From: CAWDZK01 sp963726615 | Lineage (GTDB): Bacteria; Actinomycetota; Actinomycetes; JACCUZ01 | NCBI GenBank assembly: GCA_963726615.1 | Contig: CAVSCX010000006.1 | Coordinates: forward strand, 124,001 to 188,000 | DNA: 64,000 nt | Direction of reading: 5' to 3' | Shown: piece by piece, positions 49,378 through 57,795 of the stretch | Position numbering within the stretch: position 1 is the stretch's first letter | How the letters are laid out: every line of letters starts with the position of its first letter | Made by a program: the position numbers and the translations under genes | Notes under the pieces: generated by a model | The model's input: only the letters and a program-made list of their open reading frames with translations | The model's database searches: none | What the model was told of the DNA's origin: nothing

Positions 49378-50031
49378 TCAGATGCCCGCCGACCGCTCAC
49401 GATGGCGCGCGACCAGCGCCTCGTTGCGCTCGACCATTGACGTCAGGGTCTCGAGGTCCGGCCTTGCCTCGCGGAGGTCGTCGGGCCAACCGGCAACAAC
49501 GTCCATCGCCCATTCGGCCCACTCGTCCACAGCCTGCTCGATGGCGTCCAGGAACCTGCCCACGAGGATCAGCCAGGGGAGCCGCTCCGGATACCGACCG
49601 CGCCCCGCGAGGTACTCCTGCGGGATCCCGGGAACCGCAACGGCTTGCTCTTCCACCCAGGCGCGCACGCCCTCAAGCGTCGCGAGCAGCTCCGTTTTGC
49701 CCGCCTGCTCGGCGAAGAACACCTTGACCAGCTGCTCGAACTCGATCACGGGCCCGGACCCGCGCGTCGGCACCCAGGCCGCGAGCACCCGGCGGCCCTC
49801 GGCCGTGATCGCGTAGCGGGTCCGCGGTCGCCTTCCGACGTATTCCGTCGTGCTGTGCGCCAGACCAAGGGCCTCAAGCTTCTTCGGTTCTCGATAGATG
49901 CCGCTCTCGGCGCGGGGCCAGAACAGCCCGAGGGCACGCGCCATCTGCTCAGCCAGCTCGTAGGTCGTCCAGCTCCGCAGCGACAGCAGGCCGAGAACGG
50001 CGTACGACGTGGTGCTCATGGTCTCGGGCAT
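49378..50031 (-). CDS. PadR-family transcriptional regulator
   Basis: A 217-residue regulator with an N-terminal winged helix (TSYAVLGLLSLRSWTTYELAEQMARALGLFWPRAESGIYREPKKLEALGLA) and a C-terminal helical dimerisation domain (VRAWVEEQAVAVPG to the end). The ATG at 50031 has GGAGG 6 nt upstream; a second ATG 12 bases later is possible. It is divergent from the methyltransferase gene with only 48 bases between them, so it probably regulates itself and that gene. Confidence 0.88.
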   Translation of the reverse strand: MPETMSTTSYAVLGLLSLRSWTTYELAEQMARALGLFWPRAESGIYREPKKLEALGLAHSTTEYVGRRPRTRYAITAEGRRVLAAWVPTRGSGPVIEFEQLVKVFFAEQAGKTELLATLEGVRAWVEEQAVAVPGIPQEYLAGRGRYPERLPWLILVGRFLDAIEQAVDEWAEWAMDVVAGWPDDLREARPDLETLTSMVERNEALVARHRERSAGI

Positions 50032-50036
50032 TGCTT

Positions 50037-50053
50037 TCCTCCAAAGTAGAGGA
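50037..50053. promoter_or_regulatory. Candidate PadR operator in the divergent gap
   Basis: TCCTC and GAGGA flank a 7-nt spacer. One arm is also the Shine-Dalgarno sequence of the PadR gene, so the symmetry may be incidental. GGATAT at 50051-50056 could be the -10 box for the methyltransferase. Confidence 0.25.
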
Positions 50054-50079
50054 TATCATGTCGCCGTCTGGAGGCACGC

Positions 50080-50931
50080 ATGACGTCACGGATGATCCCG
50101 AACGCGGACATGACGGCCGCCTGGGACGGCCCCGAGGGCCACCACTGGGCGGCACACGCACGGCGGTACGAGCGGACCACACGGGCACACCGCAGGGTCC
50201 TGGTGGAAGCGCTGGACCTCGCACCGGACGCGTCCGTGATCGACGTCGGGTGCGGGACGGGGGCGCTGACGATCGAGGTCGGCGGACTGATCCCCCGCGG
50301 TCGCGTTCTCGGGATCGACCTCTCCTCGCGGATGCTGGAGGTAGCGCGCACACGGGCCCGGGAGACCGGTGCGGCCCAGATTGCACTCGAGCGTGCTGAC
50401 GCCCAGGTGCACCCGTTCCCGTCAGGCGCTGCCGACCTCGTCATCAGTTGCTTCGGAGTGATGTTCTTCGATGACCCTGTCCGCGCCTTCAGGAACCTTG
50501 CGCACGCGTTGCGTCCGGGTGGCGGCAGCACGTTCTTGGTGTGGCGCGAGCTTGCTCACAACGAATGGGTCCACGCGCTGAGGAGCTCGATGGCAATGGG
50601 CCGGGACCTCCCGTCGCCCCCGCCCGGAGCGACCGGTCCGTTCAGCCTCGCGGAGGAGACCGTCGCCCGCGCGCACCTCGAGAGCGCCGGCTTCAGCCAC
50701 GTCCGGTTCACCCCTGTCGACGAGCCGGTGTCCTTCGGGACCGACCCGGACGACGCCTTCAGGTTCGTGTCGACCCTGGGCATCACCAAGGGGCTGCTCG
50801 CCGATCTCGACGACGAGGAGCGCAACCAGGCATCGGAGAACCTCCGCACCTCGCTCGTCGAGCACGCCGGGCCGGACGGTGTGAGCTACGCGAGCGCCGC
50901 CTGGTTGATCCAGGCTACGAACGAGCACTGA
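50080..50931 (+). CDS. Class I SAM-dependent methyltransferase
   Basis: A 283-residue cytoplasmic methyltransferase. The SAM motif is VIDVGCGTGALTIEVGGLIPRG, with GIDLSSRMLEVAR after it and ADLVISCFGVMFFDDPVRAFRNLAHALRPGGG as the later core motifs. The C-terminal part has a helical region (ENLRTSLVEHAGPDGVSYASAAWLI) found in small-molecule methyltransferases of the UbiE/COQ5-like group. The acceptor is unknown. ATG with GGAGG upstream. The divergent PadR regulator suggests induction by a small molecule, possibly a toxic phenolic that this enzyme modifies. Confidence 0.8.
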   Translation: MTSRMIPNADMTAAWDGPEGHHWAAHARRYERTTRAHRRVLVEALDLAPDASVIDVGCGTGALTIEVGGLIPRGRVLGIDLSSRMLEVARTRARETGAAQIALERADAQVHPFPSGAADLVISCFGVMFFDDPVRAFRNLAHALRPGGGSTFLVWRELAHNEWVHALRSSMAMGRDLPSPPPGATGPFSLAEETVARAHLESAGFSHVRFTPVDEPVSFGTDPDDAFRFVSTLGITKGLLADLDDEERNQASENLRTSLVEHAGPDGVSYASAAWLIQATNEH

Positions 50932-51112
50932 AGGTGACCGGCACTGCCGAGTCGGAGACGACTCCTTCCCGCGGCTGACCTGGCCGGAGCCCATCGCGAC
51001 CCATGAGTTCCTGCGGCTCGACCAGCAGCCTCTGCTGTTCCCCACCCTGTGGGGGGGCGAGGTCCGGCTGCATGACGCAGCACCGCCGTCCAGAGCTCTG
51101 TGCGGGGTGAGG
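50932..51112. other. Intergenic stretch with a possible coding remnant
   Basis: No complete gene is supported. On the plus strand one frame (about 50965-51110) reads like protein (FPRLTWPEPIATHEFLRLDQ, then LFPTLWGGEVRLHD) but has no start codon or Shine-Dalgarno sequence and runs antisense into the STAS gene. It may be a gene remnant. Confidence 0.25.
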
Positions 51113-51523
51113 CTAGCCGACCGACGGCGCGCTCTCCTCGGCGGCGAGCATGTCGCCAAGCTCGAGGAGCCGCACCAGCCGCAGCACGATGCGACGGCAG
51201 CGCCGCAGCTCGACGCGGCCGGAACGCTTGGCGAGCAGGGCGCGGGCCAGCAGCAGCGGGGAGATGCCCGAGGCGTCGGCGAAGGCGACCCCGCTCATGT
51301 CGACGACCAGCCGTGTGCAGACCGGTGTCCGGCGGGCGGCGAGTGCCTGGTCGATCACCGTCTGCAGCAGCGGCGACGTGGTGATGTCCAGCTCGCCCTC
51401 GAGACGCACCGTGACAGTTGCCCCGTCCCGGCGGACGTCGACGGCCAAGGCCGACTGCGCGCTCCGCACGCCCCGTGCTCCTCCTGCCACGACGGCCGCC
51501 CCGTCCGGGCCGTCTGGACGCAC
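51113..51523 (-). CDS. STAS-domain anti-sigma factor antagonist
   Basis: A 136-residue protein with a low-complexity start and one STAS domain: VTVRLEGELDITTSPLLQTVIDQAL, LVVDMSGVAFADASGISPLLLARALLAK and IVLRLVRLLELGDMLAAEES. The serine of the ADASG motif aligns with the phosphorylated serine of SpoIIAA. It is therefore probably a regulated antagonist of an anti-sigma kinase encoded elsewhere. GTG at 51523; a later GTG (VRSAQSALAVDV) is possible. Divergent from the dehydrogenase gene at 51607. Confidence 0.8.
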   Translation of the reverse strand: MRPDGPDGAAVVAGGARGVRSAQSALAVDVRRDGATVTVRLEGELDITTSPLLQTVIDQALAARRTPVCTRLVVDMSGVAFADASGISPLLLARALLAKRSGRVELRRCRRIVLRLVRLLELGDMLAAEESAPSVG

Positions 51524-51606
51524 CGCGAGCAGGCGGCACGTGCAGGCGGTCTACCCCGTCCGACCCGCGTCACGCCTCTCCGGCCCGGCCTGCGAGGATC
51601 GCGGTC

Positions 51607-53382
51607 ATGTCGCGTGACTTCCGGACCGTCGGCGTCGTCGGGCTGGGCACCATGGGGGCCGGTATCGCCGAGGTGTTCGCCCGTGAGGGGCTGCAGGTCG
51701 TCGGCGTCGAACCGACAGAGGATGCGCTCGACCGCGGTCGCGGGCACCTGCGCCACTCCACCGACCGGGCGGTGAGCCGCGGCAAGCTCACCGAGTCCGA
51801 CCGGGACGCCCTGGTCGAGCGGGTCCGGTTCACGACCTCGATGGAGGACCTGGCCGACGTCGACCTGCTGGTGGAAGCCGTGCCGGAACGGCTCGACCTC
51901 AAGCAGGAGGTCTTCGCGGCAGCGGACAAGATCTGCCGGCCGGACACGATCCTGGCCACCAACACGTCCTCGCTGTCGGTGACCGAGATCTCGGTCGCCA
52001 CCGCGCGACCCTCGAAGGTCGTCGGGATGCACTGGTTCAACCCCGCGCCGGTTCTCAAGCTCGTCGAGGTCGTGCGGACGGTGATCACCGAGCAGGAGGT
52101 CGTCGACGACGTGTCGGCGCTGGCTGTGCGGCTCGGCAAGAAGCCTGTCGTCATCGGCGACAAGGCAGGCTTCATCGCCAACGCCCTGCTCTTCGGCTAC
52201 CTCAACCATGCGGTGTCCATGCTCGAGTCGCACTACGCGACCCGCGAGGACATCGACGCCGCGATGCGGCTGGGCTGCGGCTACCCGATGGGCCCGCTGG
52301 CGTTGCTGGACCTGATCGGGCTCGACACGGCGTACGAGATCCTCGACACGATGTACCGGCAGTCGCGGGACCGGCTGCACGCGCCGGCCCCCATGCTCAA
52401 GCAGATGGTCACCGCGGGGCTGCGCGGACGGAAGACTGGCCGCGGCTTCTACACCTACGAGCAGCCGGACTCCCCGAAGGTCGTCGACGATGCGATGACT
52501 CCCGGCGTTGCCGGGGCGCACGAGGCCGGCCGGGACGTGACGAGGATCGGGGTCGTCGGGTCGGGGACGATGGCGACAGGCATCGTCGAGGTTCTCGCCA
52601 AGGCCGGGTACGACGTGCTCTACGTCACCCGGGGCGAGGAGAAGGTCGCCCGGGTGCGGGCCGACCTCGAGCGGTCGCTCGACAAGGCAGTCCTGCGCGG
52701 CAAGCTGGAGCAGTCCGACCGCGACGCCGCGCTGGCCCGGATCACCGGCTCCGCCCGGCTCGACGACCTCGGCGACCGGGACCTGGTCCTCGAGGCCGTC
52801 GTCGAGGAGCTGTCGGTCAAGCAGGCGCTGTTCGCCACCCTGGACGAGATCTGCCGGCCGGGAGCCGTGCTCGCCACGACGACCTCCTCGCTGCCGGTGG
52901 TGGAGCTCGCCGCTGCCACCGAGCGTCCCTCCGACGTGGTCGGGCTGCACTTCTTCAACCCGGCTCCGGTGATGTCACTCGTCGAGGTCGTCCGCACGGT
53001 CTCGACCGCCGACGAGGTCGTCGCCACGGCGCGGAAGGTCTGCGACCGGGCCGGCAAGCACGCCGTCGAGTGCGGCGACCGGGCCGGCTTCATCGTCAAC
53101 GCGCTGCTGTTCCCGTACCTCAACGACGCAGTGAAGATGCTGCAGGCCCACTACGCCACCGTCGAGGACATCGACGCCGCGATGATCGTCGGCTGCGGCT
53201 ACCCACTCGGTCCGTTCGACCTGCTCGACGTCGTGGGGCTCGACGTCGCCTACGCCATCCAGCGCACCCTCTACCTGGAGTTCCGCGAGCCCGGCTTCGC
53301 CCCGGCTCCGCTGCTCGAGCAGCTGGTCACCGCCGGCTACCTCGGTCGCAAGGCCGGCCGCGGGTTCCGCGACTACCGCTGA
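51607..53382 (+). CDS. Two-module 3-hydroxybutyryl-CoA dehydrogenase (tandem fusion)
   Basis: A 591-residue protein made of two complete 3-hydroxyacyl-CoA dehydrogenase modules (about residues 1-290 and 310-591). Each has the cofactor loop, the catalytic His-Glu dyad (MHWFNPAPVLKLVEVV and LHFFNPAPVMSLVEVV) and the terminal GRKTGRGFYTYE / GRKAGRGFRDYR. Module 1 has GLGTMGAGIAEVF with a glutamate after strand 2 (VVGVEPTED), as in NAD enzymes. Module 2 has GSGTMATGIVEVL followed by VLYVTRGEEKV, where Thr-Arg replaces the acid, suggesting NADP. A similar fusion occurs in Streptomyces. ATG at 51607; GAGGAT 7 nt upstream may be the promoter. Supplies 3-hydroxybutyryl-CoA for the route ending in Ccr, or works in beta-oxidation. 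Confidence 0.9.
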   Translation: MSRDFRTVGVVGLGTMGAGIAEVFAREGLQVVGVEPTEDALDRGRGHLRHSTDRAVSRGKLTESDRDALVERVRFTTSMEDLADVDLLVEAVPERLDLKQEVFAAADKICRPDTILATNTSSLSVTEISVATARPSKVVGMHWFNPAPVLKLVEVVRTVITEQEVVDDVSALAVRLGKKPVVIGDKAGFIANALLFGYLNHAVSMLESHYATREDIDAAMRLGCGYPMGPLALLDLIGLDTAYEILDTMYRQSRDRLHAPAPMLKQMVTAGLRGRKTGRGFYTYEQPDSPKVVDDAMTPGVAGAHEAGRDVTRIGVVGSGTMATGIVEVLAKAGYDVLYVTRGEEKVARVRADLERSLDKAVLRGKLEQSDRDAALARITGSARLDDLGDRDLVLEAVVEELSVKQALFATLDEICRPGAVLATTTSSLPVVELAAATERPSDVVGLHFFNPAPVMSLVEVVRTVSTADEVVATARKVCDRAGKHAVECGDRAGFIVNALLFPYLNDAVKMLQAHYATVEDIDAAMIVGCGYPLGPFDLLDVVGLDVAYAIQRTLYLEFREPGFAPAPLLEQLVTAGYLGRKAGRGFRDYR

Positions 53383-53390
53383 TCCCGCCC

Positions 53391-53648
53391 GTGACCGAGG
53401 ACGACTGGGTAGTGCGTCAGGTCACCGGCTCGGCCGCGACCCGGGCCTACCGCTGTCCCGGCTGCGACCACCAGATCCGGCCCGCGACGCCGCACGTGGT
53501 GGCCTGGCCGGCGTCCTACGGCGGCGACGGCGACCGCGACGAGGACGCCGGTCTCGGCGAGCGGCGGCACTGGCACACCGCCTGCTGGCGGGCGAGGCAC
53601 CGCCGCGGGCCACGCACCGAGCGGTCGCGCCACGCGCCGCGCTACTGA
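53391..53648 (+). CDS. Small zinc-ribbon-like protein
   Basis: An 85-residue basic protein. It has a CPGC pair near residue 23 (YRCPGCDHQIRPATPHVV) and a later HWHTACW, which together could bind one zinc ion. Proteins of this type occur widely in actinobacteria, sometimes labelled ATP/GTP-binding without evidence; the function is unknown. GTG start nine bases after the dehydrogenase stop, and the gene is followed 10 bases later by a hydrolase gene, so the three are probably co-transcribed. The C-terminus is Arg/His-rich. Confidence 0.65.
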   Translation: MTEDDWVVRQVTGSAATRAYRCPGCDHQIRPATPHVVAWPASYGGDGDRDEDAGLGERRHWHTACWRARHRRGPRTERSRHAPRY

Positions 53649-53658
53649 GGGGCTGACG

Positions 53659-54432
53659 ATGTCCGAGCACCACCTCTCGACCTACGGCGCCGAGGAGCTT
53701 CGCGCCGCGACGGTGCTTCCCGCCGACCGTCGCCCGGTCGAGCTGCACACCGCCGACGGGCTGCGACTTGTCGGTGAGCTGGCACTCCCGCTCGGTCGGC
53801 AACCGGTGGCCACACTCGTGTGCCTGCACCCGCTGCCCACGCACGGCGGCTTCATGGACAGCCACGTCCTGCGCAAGGCCTCGTACCGACTGCCGGCACT
53901 CGCGGGGATCGCGGTGCTGCGCTTCAACACCCGGGGGACCTCGTCACCGGCCGGCACCAGCGAGGGTGCGTTCGACAACGCTGTCGGCGAGCGGTTCGAC
54001 GTGGCCGCCGCCATCGAGTACGCCGAGTTCCACGACGACCCACCACTGCGGAACCGCTGGCTGCTGGGCTGGTCCTTCGGCACGGACCTCGCGCTGATGC
54101 ACGGGCTCGACCCGTCGGTGTCCGGGGCGATCCTGCTGTCACCACCCTTGCGTTTCAGCACCGACGAGCACCTCGACGCCTGGGCCGCTTCCGGCAAGCC
54201 GGTGCTCGCCCTGGTGCCCGAGCACGACGACTACCTCCAGCCGCCCGAGGCGCGTCGGCGGTTCGCCCGCATCCCGCAGGCCGAGGTCATCGGCGTGGAC
54301 GGGGCCAAGCACCTGTGGGTCGGCGAGCCCGCTGTGCGGCGGGTCCTCGACGAGATCGTGCGGACGGTTGCGCCGGCTGCGCACCCGCTGCCGACGACGG
54401 TTCCGGCGAGCGGTGGTGTCGCGAGCGGGTGA
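53659..54432 (+). CDS. Alpha/beta hydrolase
   Basis: A 257-residue alpha/beta-fold hydrolase. The oxyanion-loop segment is VCLHPLPTHGGFMDSH, VLRFNTRGTSSPAGTSEGAFDN follows, the nucleophile serine is in LLGWSFGTDLAL, the acid is probably in LVPEHDDYLQ, and the His in DGAKHLWVG. This pattern fits the small dienelactone-hydrolase/YqiA-like carboxylesterases. No signal peptide. Substrate unknown. ATG with GAGG upstream; likely the last gene of the unit starting at 51607. Confidence 0.82.
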   Translation: MSEHHLSTYGAEELRAATVLPADRRPVELHTADGLRLVGELALPLGRQPVATLVCLHPLPTHGGFMDSHVLRKASYRLPALAGIAVLRFNTRGTSSPAGTSEGAFDNAVGERFDVAAAIEYAEFHDDPPLRNRWLLGWSFGTDLALMHGLDPSVSGAILLSPPLRFSTDEHLDAWAASGKPVLALVPEHDDYLQPPEARRRFARIPQAEVIGVDGAKHLWVGEPAVRRVLDEIVRTVAPAAHPLPTTVPASGGVASG

Positions 54433-54555
54433 GTCGGTCGGCAGGCTCTGACGCCCCCGACACCTCCGGTGCGGGCGCAAGGGCAGGGCCGAACGGCGTC
54501 GACTGGACGTGCACGGAGCGCACCGTTCCGTCCGACGCGACGAGGGACCAGCGGG

Positions 54556-54561
54556 TAGCGT
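54556..54561 (+). promoter_or_regulatory. -10 box (TAGCGT) of the second hydrolase gene
   Basis: TAGCGT ends 8 nt before the GTG at 54570. With no ribosome binding site, a leaderless start is likely. Confidence 0.45.
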
Positions 54562-54569
54562 CGTCCGGC

Positions 54570-55355
54570 GTGACAGTCGCCCTGCACGTCCGGGAGGCCG
54601 GGGCGGGCCTTCCCGTCGTCCTGCTCCACGCCTTCCCCCTCTCGTCGGCCATGTGGCTCGACCAGCGCAGCTCGCTGGGACGGCGCTGCCGAGTCATCAC
54701 CCCCGACCTGCGTGGCTTCGGCGGGTCACCGCTGGGTGCGGACCCACCGTCGCTGGACGCGATGGCCGACGACGTCGCGGCCCTGCTCGACCGGCTGGGC
54801 CTCGGCCGGGTCGTGATGGGCGGGCTGTCGATGGGCGGCTACACGGCGATGGCCTTCGTGAGGCGGCACCCTGGGCGCGCGCGGGCGCTGCTGCTCGCCG
54901 ACACCAAGGCGACGGCGGACCCGCCGGACGCGGCCGCCAACCGGGAGCGGATCGCGGCCCGGCTCGTGGCAGAGGCAAGCACCGACGTCCTCGTCGAGGA
55001 CGTGCTGCCGGCACTCCTCGGCCCTACCACGGCGCGGGACCGTGCCTCGGTCGCCGGCCGGGTCAAGGGACTGGTGGAGGCCGCGCCCCCGGCCGCGGCG
55101 GCATGGGCCCAGCGGGCCATGGCGGCCCGCCCGGACTCCCTGCCCACGCTGCGCGCGGCCGACATCCCGGCCCTCGTCCTGCGCGGGGACGAGGACGCGC
55201 TGTCGTCACAAGCCGACCTCGAGGCGATGGCCGGCGCGCTCCCGCAGGGAAGGTCCGTGGTGCTCGCGGGTGCAGGGCACCTCACCGCCGTCGAGGTGCC
55301 CGACGCGTTCGACGCGACTGTCGGCGCCTTCCTCGACGGCCTGCCGGCTGACTGA
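54570..55355 (+). CDS. Alpha/beta hydrolase (3-oxoadipate enol-lactonase-like)
   Basis: A 261-residue alpha/beta hydrolase with VVLLHAFPLSSAMWLDQ, RCRVITPDLRGFGGSPLG, the nucleophile elbow MGGLSMGGYTAMAF, the acid in LVLRGDEDALSS and the catalytic His in GAGHLTAVEVP. The arrangement is like the PcaD/RutD/BioH group. It is not closely related to the hydrolase just upstream and has its own leaderless promoter. The substrate is not predictable; an ester or lactone is likely. It converges with the flavoprotein gene at 55368, 12 bases away. Confidence 0.84.
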   Translation: MTVALHVREAGAGLPVVLLHAFPLSSAMWLDQRSSLGRRCRVITPDLRGFGGSPLGADPPSLDAMADDVAALLDRLGLGRVVMGGLSMGGYTAMAFVRRHPGRARALLLADTKATADPPDAAANRERIAARLVAEASTDVLVEDVLPALLGPTTARDRASVAGRVKGLVEAAPPAAAAWAQRAMAARPDSLPTLRAADIPALVLRGDEDALSSQADLEAMAGALPQGRSVVLAGAGHLTAVEVPDAFDATVGAFLDGLPAD

Positions 55356-55367
55356 TGACGGCGGGTG

Positions 55368-56519
55368 TCAGGCCGACGGCAGCGGCGTCCACGCGCGACC
55401 GAACCAGCGCGCCGCCCGCGCCGTCCCGAAGGCAGCCTTGTCCGCGGCCAGCTCGAGCGAGGGCCCCTGGAGGTCTCCGACCGGCGGCCGTCCGCTGCGG
55501 AAGGTGACCTCCACCTTGCCGACGACGTCACCCCCCATCTCGAGGTAGCAGACCCCGCGGCCGTCGTACGCCGGTGCCGAGCCGACTCCTCGCAGCCTGG
55601 CCGAGATCCCGGCCGCCACCACCCCGGCCTGCCCCTCGGCGAACACTCCGGCCTTGGGTGTCCCGACGCTCGTGACGTCGCCGACGGCGTAGACGTCCGG
55701 AAAGCGGGTCTCGAGCGTCAGGGCGTCCACCGGCACCCAGCCGTCGACGGTGAGACCGGCCGCCACCACGACGTCCGGAGCCACGTGTCTGGGCACGCCG
55801 AGGAACAGGTCGTACGGCAGCTCGCCGCCGTCGCTGAGGAGTGCGACCCGCCGGCGCGGGTCCAGCGCACGGACCACCCGGTCGGGATGCCAGCCGATGC
55901 CTCGCTCGGCGAAGGCCGTGAGCACGGCGGCGGAGGCAGCAGGGGACGGCGGGATCGGGGAACCGAGCGGCATCACCAGAGCCACCTCGGAGGAGCCCAG
56001 CAGTCCGCGCGACGCCAGCAGGTCGTGCGTCATGAGCGCGGTCTCGCTGGGAGCAGGAGGGCACTTGAAGGGCATCGAGGTGACGCCGACGAGCACCCGG
56101 CCACCGGAGAACTGCGCCAGCGCGTCGCGCGCTGCCCACGCACCCTCGACCGTGTAGAACTCGTGGCCGCCGTCGACCAGCCCCGGTGTCGCGGCAGGGT
56201 CGAGGTCGGCGCCGAGCGCGACCACCAGAACGTCGGCAGCCAGCTCTCCCTCGTCGGTGGTGACAGTGCGGCGCTCGGGGTCGATGGCACGCACCGCCGT
56301 CCCCAGGAACGTCACACCGGCCAGGGCGACGTCGGCGTACCGGTGCACGACGTGATCGGCCGGTGCCCGGCCGAACATCACGTCCAGCTTGGAGAAGCCG
56401 AAGACGAACTCCTCCGCTTTGTCGACGAGCACCACGTCGACGTCCCCGCCGAACTCGTCGGACAGCAGGGCGGCGAGCTGGAGGCCGCCGAAGCCCGCCC
56501 CGAGAACCACGACTCTCAT
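55368..56519 (-). CDS. FAD-dependent oxidoreductase, sulfide:quinone oxidoreductase-like
   Basis: A 383-residue flavoprotein with two dinucleotide-binding folds. The FAD motif is VVVLGAGFGGLQLAALLSDEFGGDVDVVLVDK, followed by VLVVALGADLDPAATPG, the second nucleotide site and FPDVYAVGDVTSVGTPKAGVFAEGQ. KCPPAPSE near residue 155 has a cysteine where sulfide:quinone reductases have a catalytic one, and VFGFSKLDVMFG resembles that family, but I do not see a clear second active cysteine, so sulfide oxidation is uncertain. TAGGGT 7 nt before the ATG indicates leaderless transcription. Confidence 0.75.
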   Translation of the reverse strand: MRVVVLGAGFGGLQLAALLSDEFGGDVDVVLVDKAEEFVFGFSKLDVMFGRAPADHVVHRYADVALAGVTFLGTAVRAIDPERRTVTTDEGELAADVLVVALGADLDPAATPGLVDGGHEFYTVEGAWAARDALAQFSGGRVLVGVTSMPFKCPPAPSETALMTHDLLASRGLLGSSEVALVMPLGSPIPPSPAASAAVLTAFAERGIGWHPDRVVRALDPRRRVALLSDGGELPYDLFLGVPRHVAPDVVVAAGLTVDGWVPVDALTLETRFPDVYAVGDVTSVGTPKAGVFAEGQAGVVAAGISARLRGVGSAPAYDGRGVCYLEMGGDVVGKVEVTFRSGRPPVGDLQGPSLELAADKAAFGTARAARWFGRAWTPLPSA

Positions 56520-56526
56520 GGCCGAG

Positions 56527-56532
56527 ACCCTA
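56527..56532 (-). promoter_or_regulatory. -10 box (TAGGGT) of the flavoprotein gene
   Basis: On the minus strand TAGGGT ends 7 nt before the ATG at 56519, in the 27-base gap after the AI-2E-family gene. Confidence 0.45.
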
Positions 56533-56546
56533 GGCGCACTCGGGGA

Positions 56547-57788
56547 CTAGGTGCGATCCATCCGTGGGATCGCCACCTGCCGGATCACGAGCAGCACCGC
56601 CGCGGCGACCGGGATGGCAAGCAGGGCACCCACGACGCCGAGCAGGGCGCCGCCGAGCAGCACCGCGACCACCGTCACCGGTGCGGGCACGTCCACGGCC
56701 CGCCGCATGACCCGCGGGTAGACCACGTAGTTCTCGAACTGCTGGTAGGCCACGTAGAACACGACGCAGGCGACGCCCACCGTCACGGACTGGGTGAAGC
56801 CCAGGAGGGACACGACGACCGCCGCGATCGTGGCACCGACGAGCGGGACCAGGTCGAGCAGTGCCACGAACACCGCGAGAGCCAGCGCGTACGGCAGCCC
56901 GACCGCCAGCAGGAAGGCGTACGACGTGGCGCCGGCGATGAACGCCACGGTGAGGGCACCGCTCACGAACCCACCGATCCTGTTGATGACCTCGTCGCCC
57001 AGGAGCGTGACCCGCTCGCGCCTGGTCGCCGGAACCAGCCGGTAGGCCTGGCGCTTCATGCTGGGCAGTGCCGCGAGGAAGTACAGCGTCATGATCAGCA
57101 GCGAGAACGCGCTGAACACGGCGCTGAGCACGATCCGGCCGACGCCCACGATGCCGCCGAACATCCTCTGCCCGAGGTCGCCGGACGTGACGTAGTCCTT
57201 CGCGCGGTCGATGACGCCGTAGTCGTTGTCGAAGCGACGGATGGTCGGGTTCTTCCGCAGGTCGTCGAGCAGCGTCGGGAGCTCCTTGACGAACGCGTCC
57301 GTCTGCTCGATGACCGGCGGGACGACGGCGAAGCCGAAGCCCACGAACGCCCCGATCACCAGGGAGAACACCACGGCGATCGCCGCACCGCGCCGCAGGC
57401 CGCGCGCGACCAGCCACTCGGTGACCGGGCTGAGCCCGATCGCGAGGAACAGCGCGACGACGATGAGGACGATGACGCTGCGAGCCTCCAACACCGCCTG
57501 CACCAGCAGGTAGGCCACGAAGACGCCGAGCGCACCGAGGAAGCCGAGCATGAACGGCGAGTCCCGGCGCAGCGGCCGGCCGAGGCTGCCGAACGCGGGG
57601 TCCCCACCGTCCGCCCCGAGCTTCCGCTCGGAGGCGAGTGCCGACCGGGCCGACCCCCGAGCCCCCGCCTCGGCGGTCTCGGCCTCGTCCCGGGCATCCT
57701 GCGCGTCGTCGCGGGCTGCCTCCGCCTCCTTGCGTGCCTGCTCGGCCGGTCCGGATCCCTCCCCGGCCGGCCCCTCTGCCCCCGGCAC
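56547..57788 (-). CDS. AI-2E family transporter (PerM/YdiK-like permease)
   Basis: A 413-residue membrane protein. An N-terminal, charged Ala/Glu-rich stretch (about 70 residues, probably cytoplasmic coiled coil) precedes seven to eight helices, including FMLGFLGALGVFVAYLLVQAVL, VIVLIVVALFLAIGLSPVTEWL, AIAVVFSLVIGAFVGFGFAVV and the family motif ALLDLVPLVGATIAAVVVSLLGF. It belongs to the AI-2E/PerM family, whose known members move signals or act as antiporters; the substrate is unknown here. The GTG at 57788 lies eight bases after the stop of the DivIVA-like gene, so the two form one transcript. Confidence 0.84.
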   Translation of the reverse strand: MPGAEGPAGEGSGPAEQARKEAEAARDDAQDARDEAETAEAGARGSARSALASERKLGADGGDPAFGSLGRPLRRDSPFMLGFLGALGVFVAYLLVQAVLEARSVIVLIVVALFLAIGLSPVTEWLVARGLRRGAAIAVVFSLVIGAFVGFGFAVVPPVIEQTDAFVKELPTLLDDLRKNPTIRRFDNDYGVIDRAKDYVTSGDLGQRMFGGIVGVGRIVLSAVFSAFSLLIMTLYFLAALPSMKRQAYRLVPATRRERVTLLGDEVINRIGGFVSGALTVAFIAGATSYAFLLAVGLPYALALAVFVALLDLVPLVGATIAAVVVSLLGFTQSVTVGVACVVFYVAYQQFENYVVYPRVMRRAVDVPAPVTVVAVLLGGALLGVVGALLAIPVAAAVLLVIRQVAIPRMDRT

Positions 57789-57795
57789 CGAGGCG

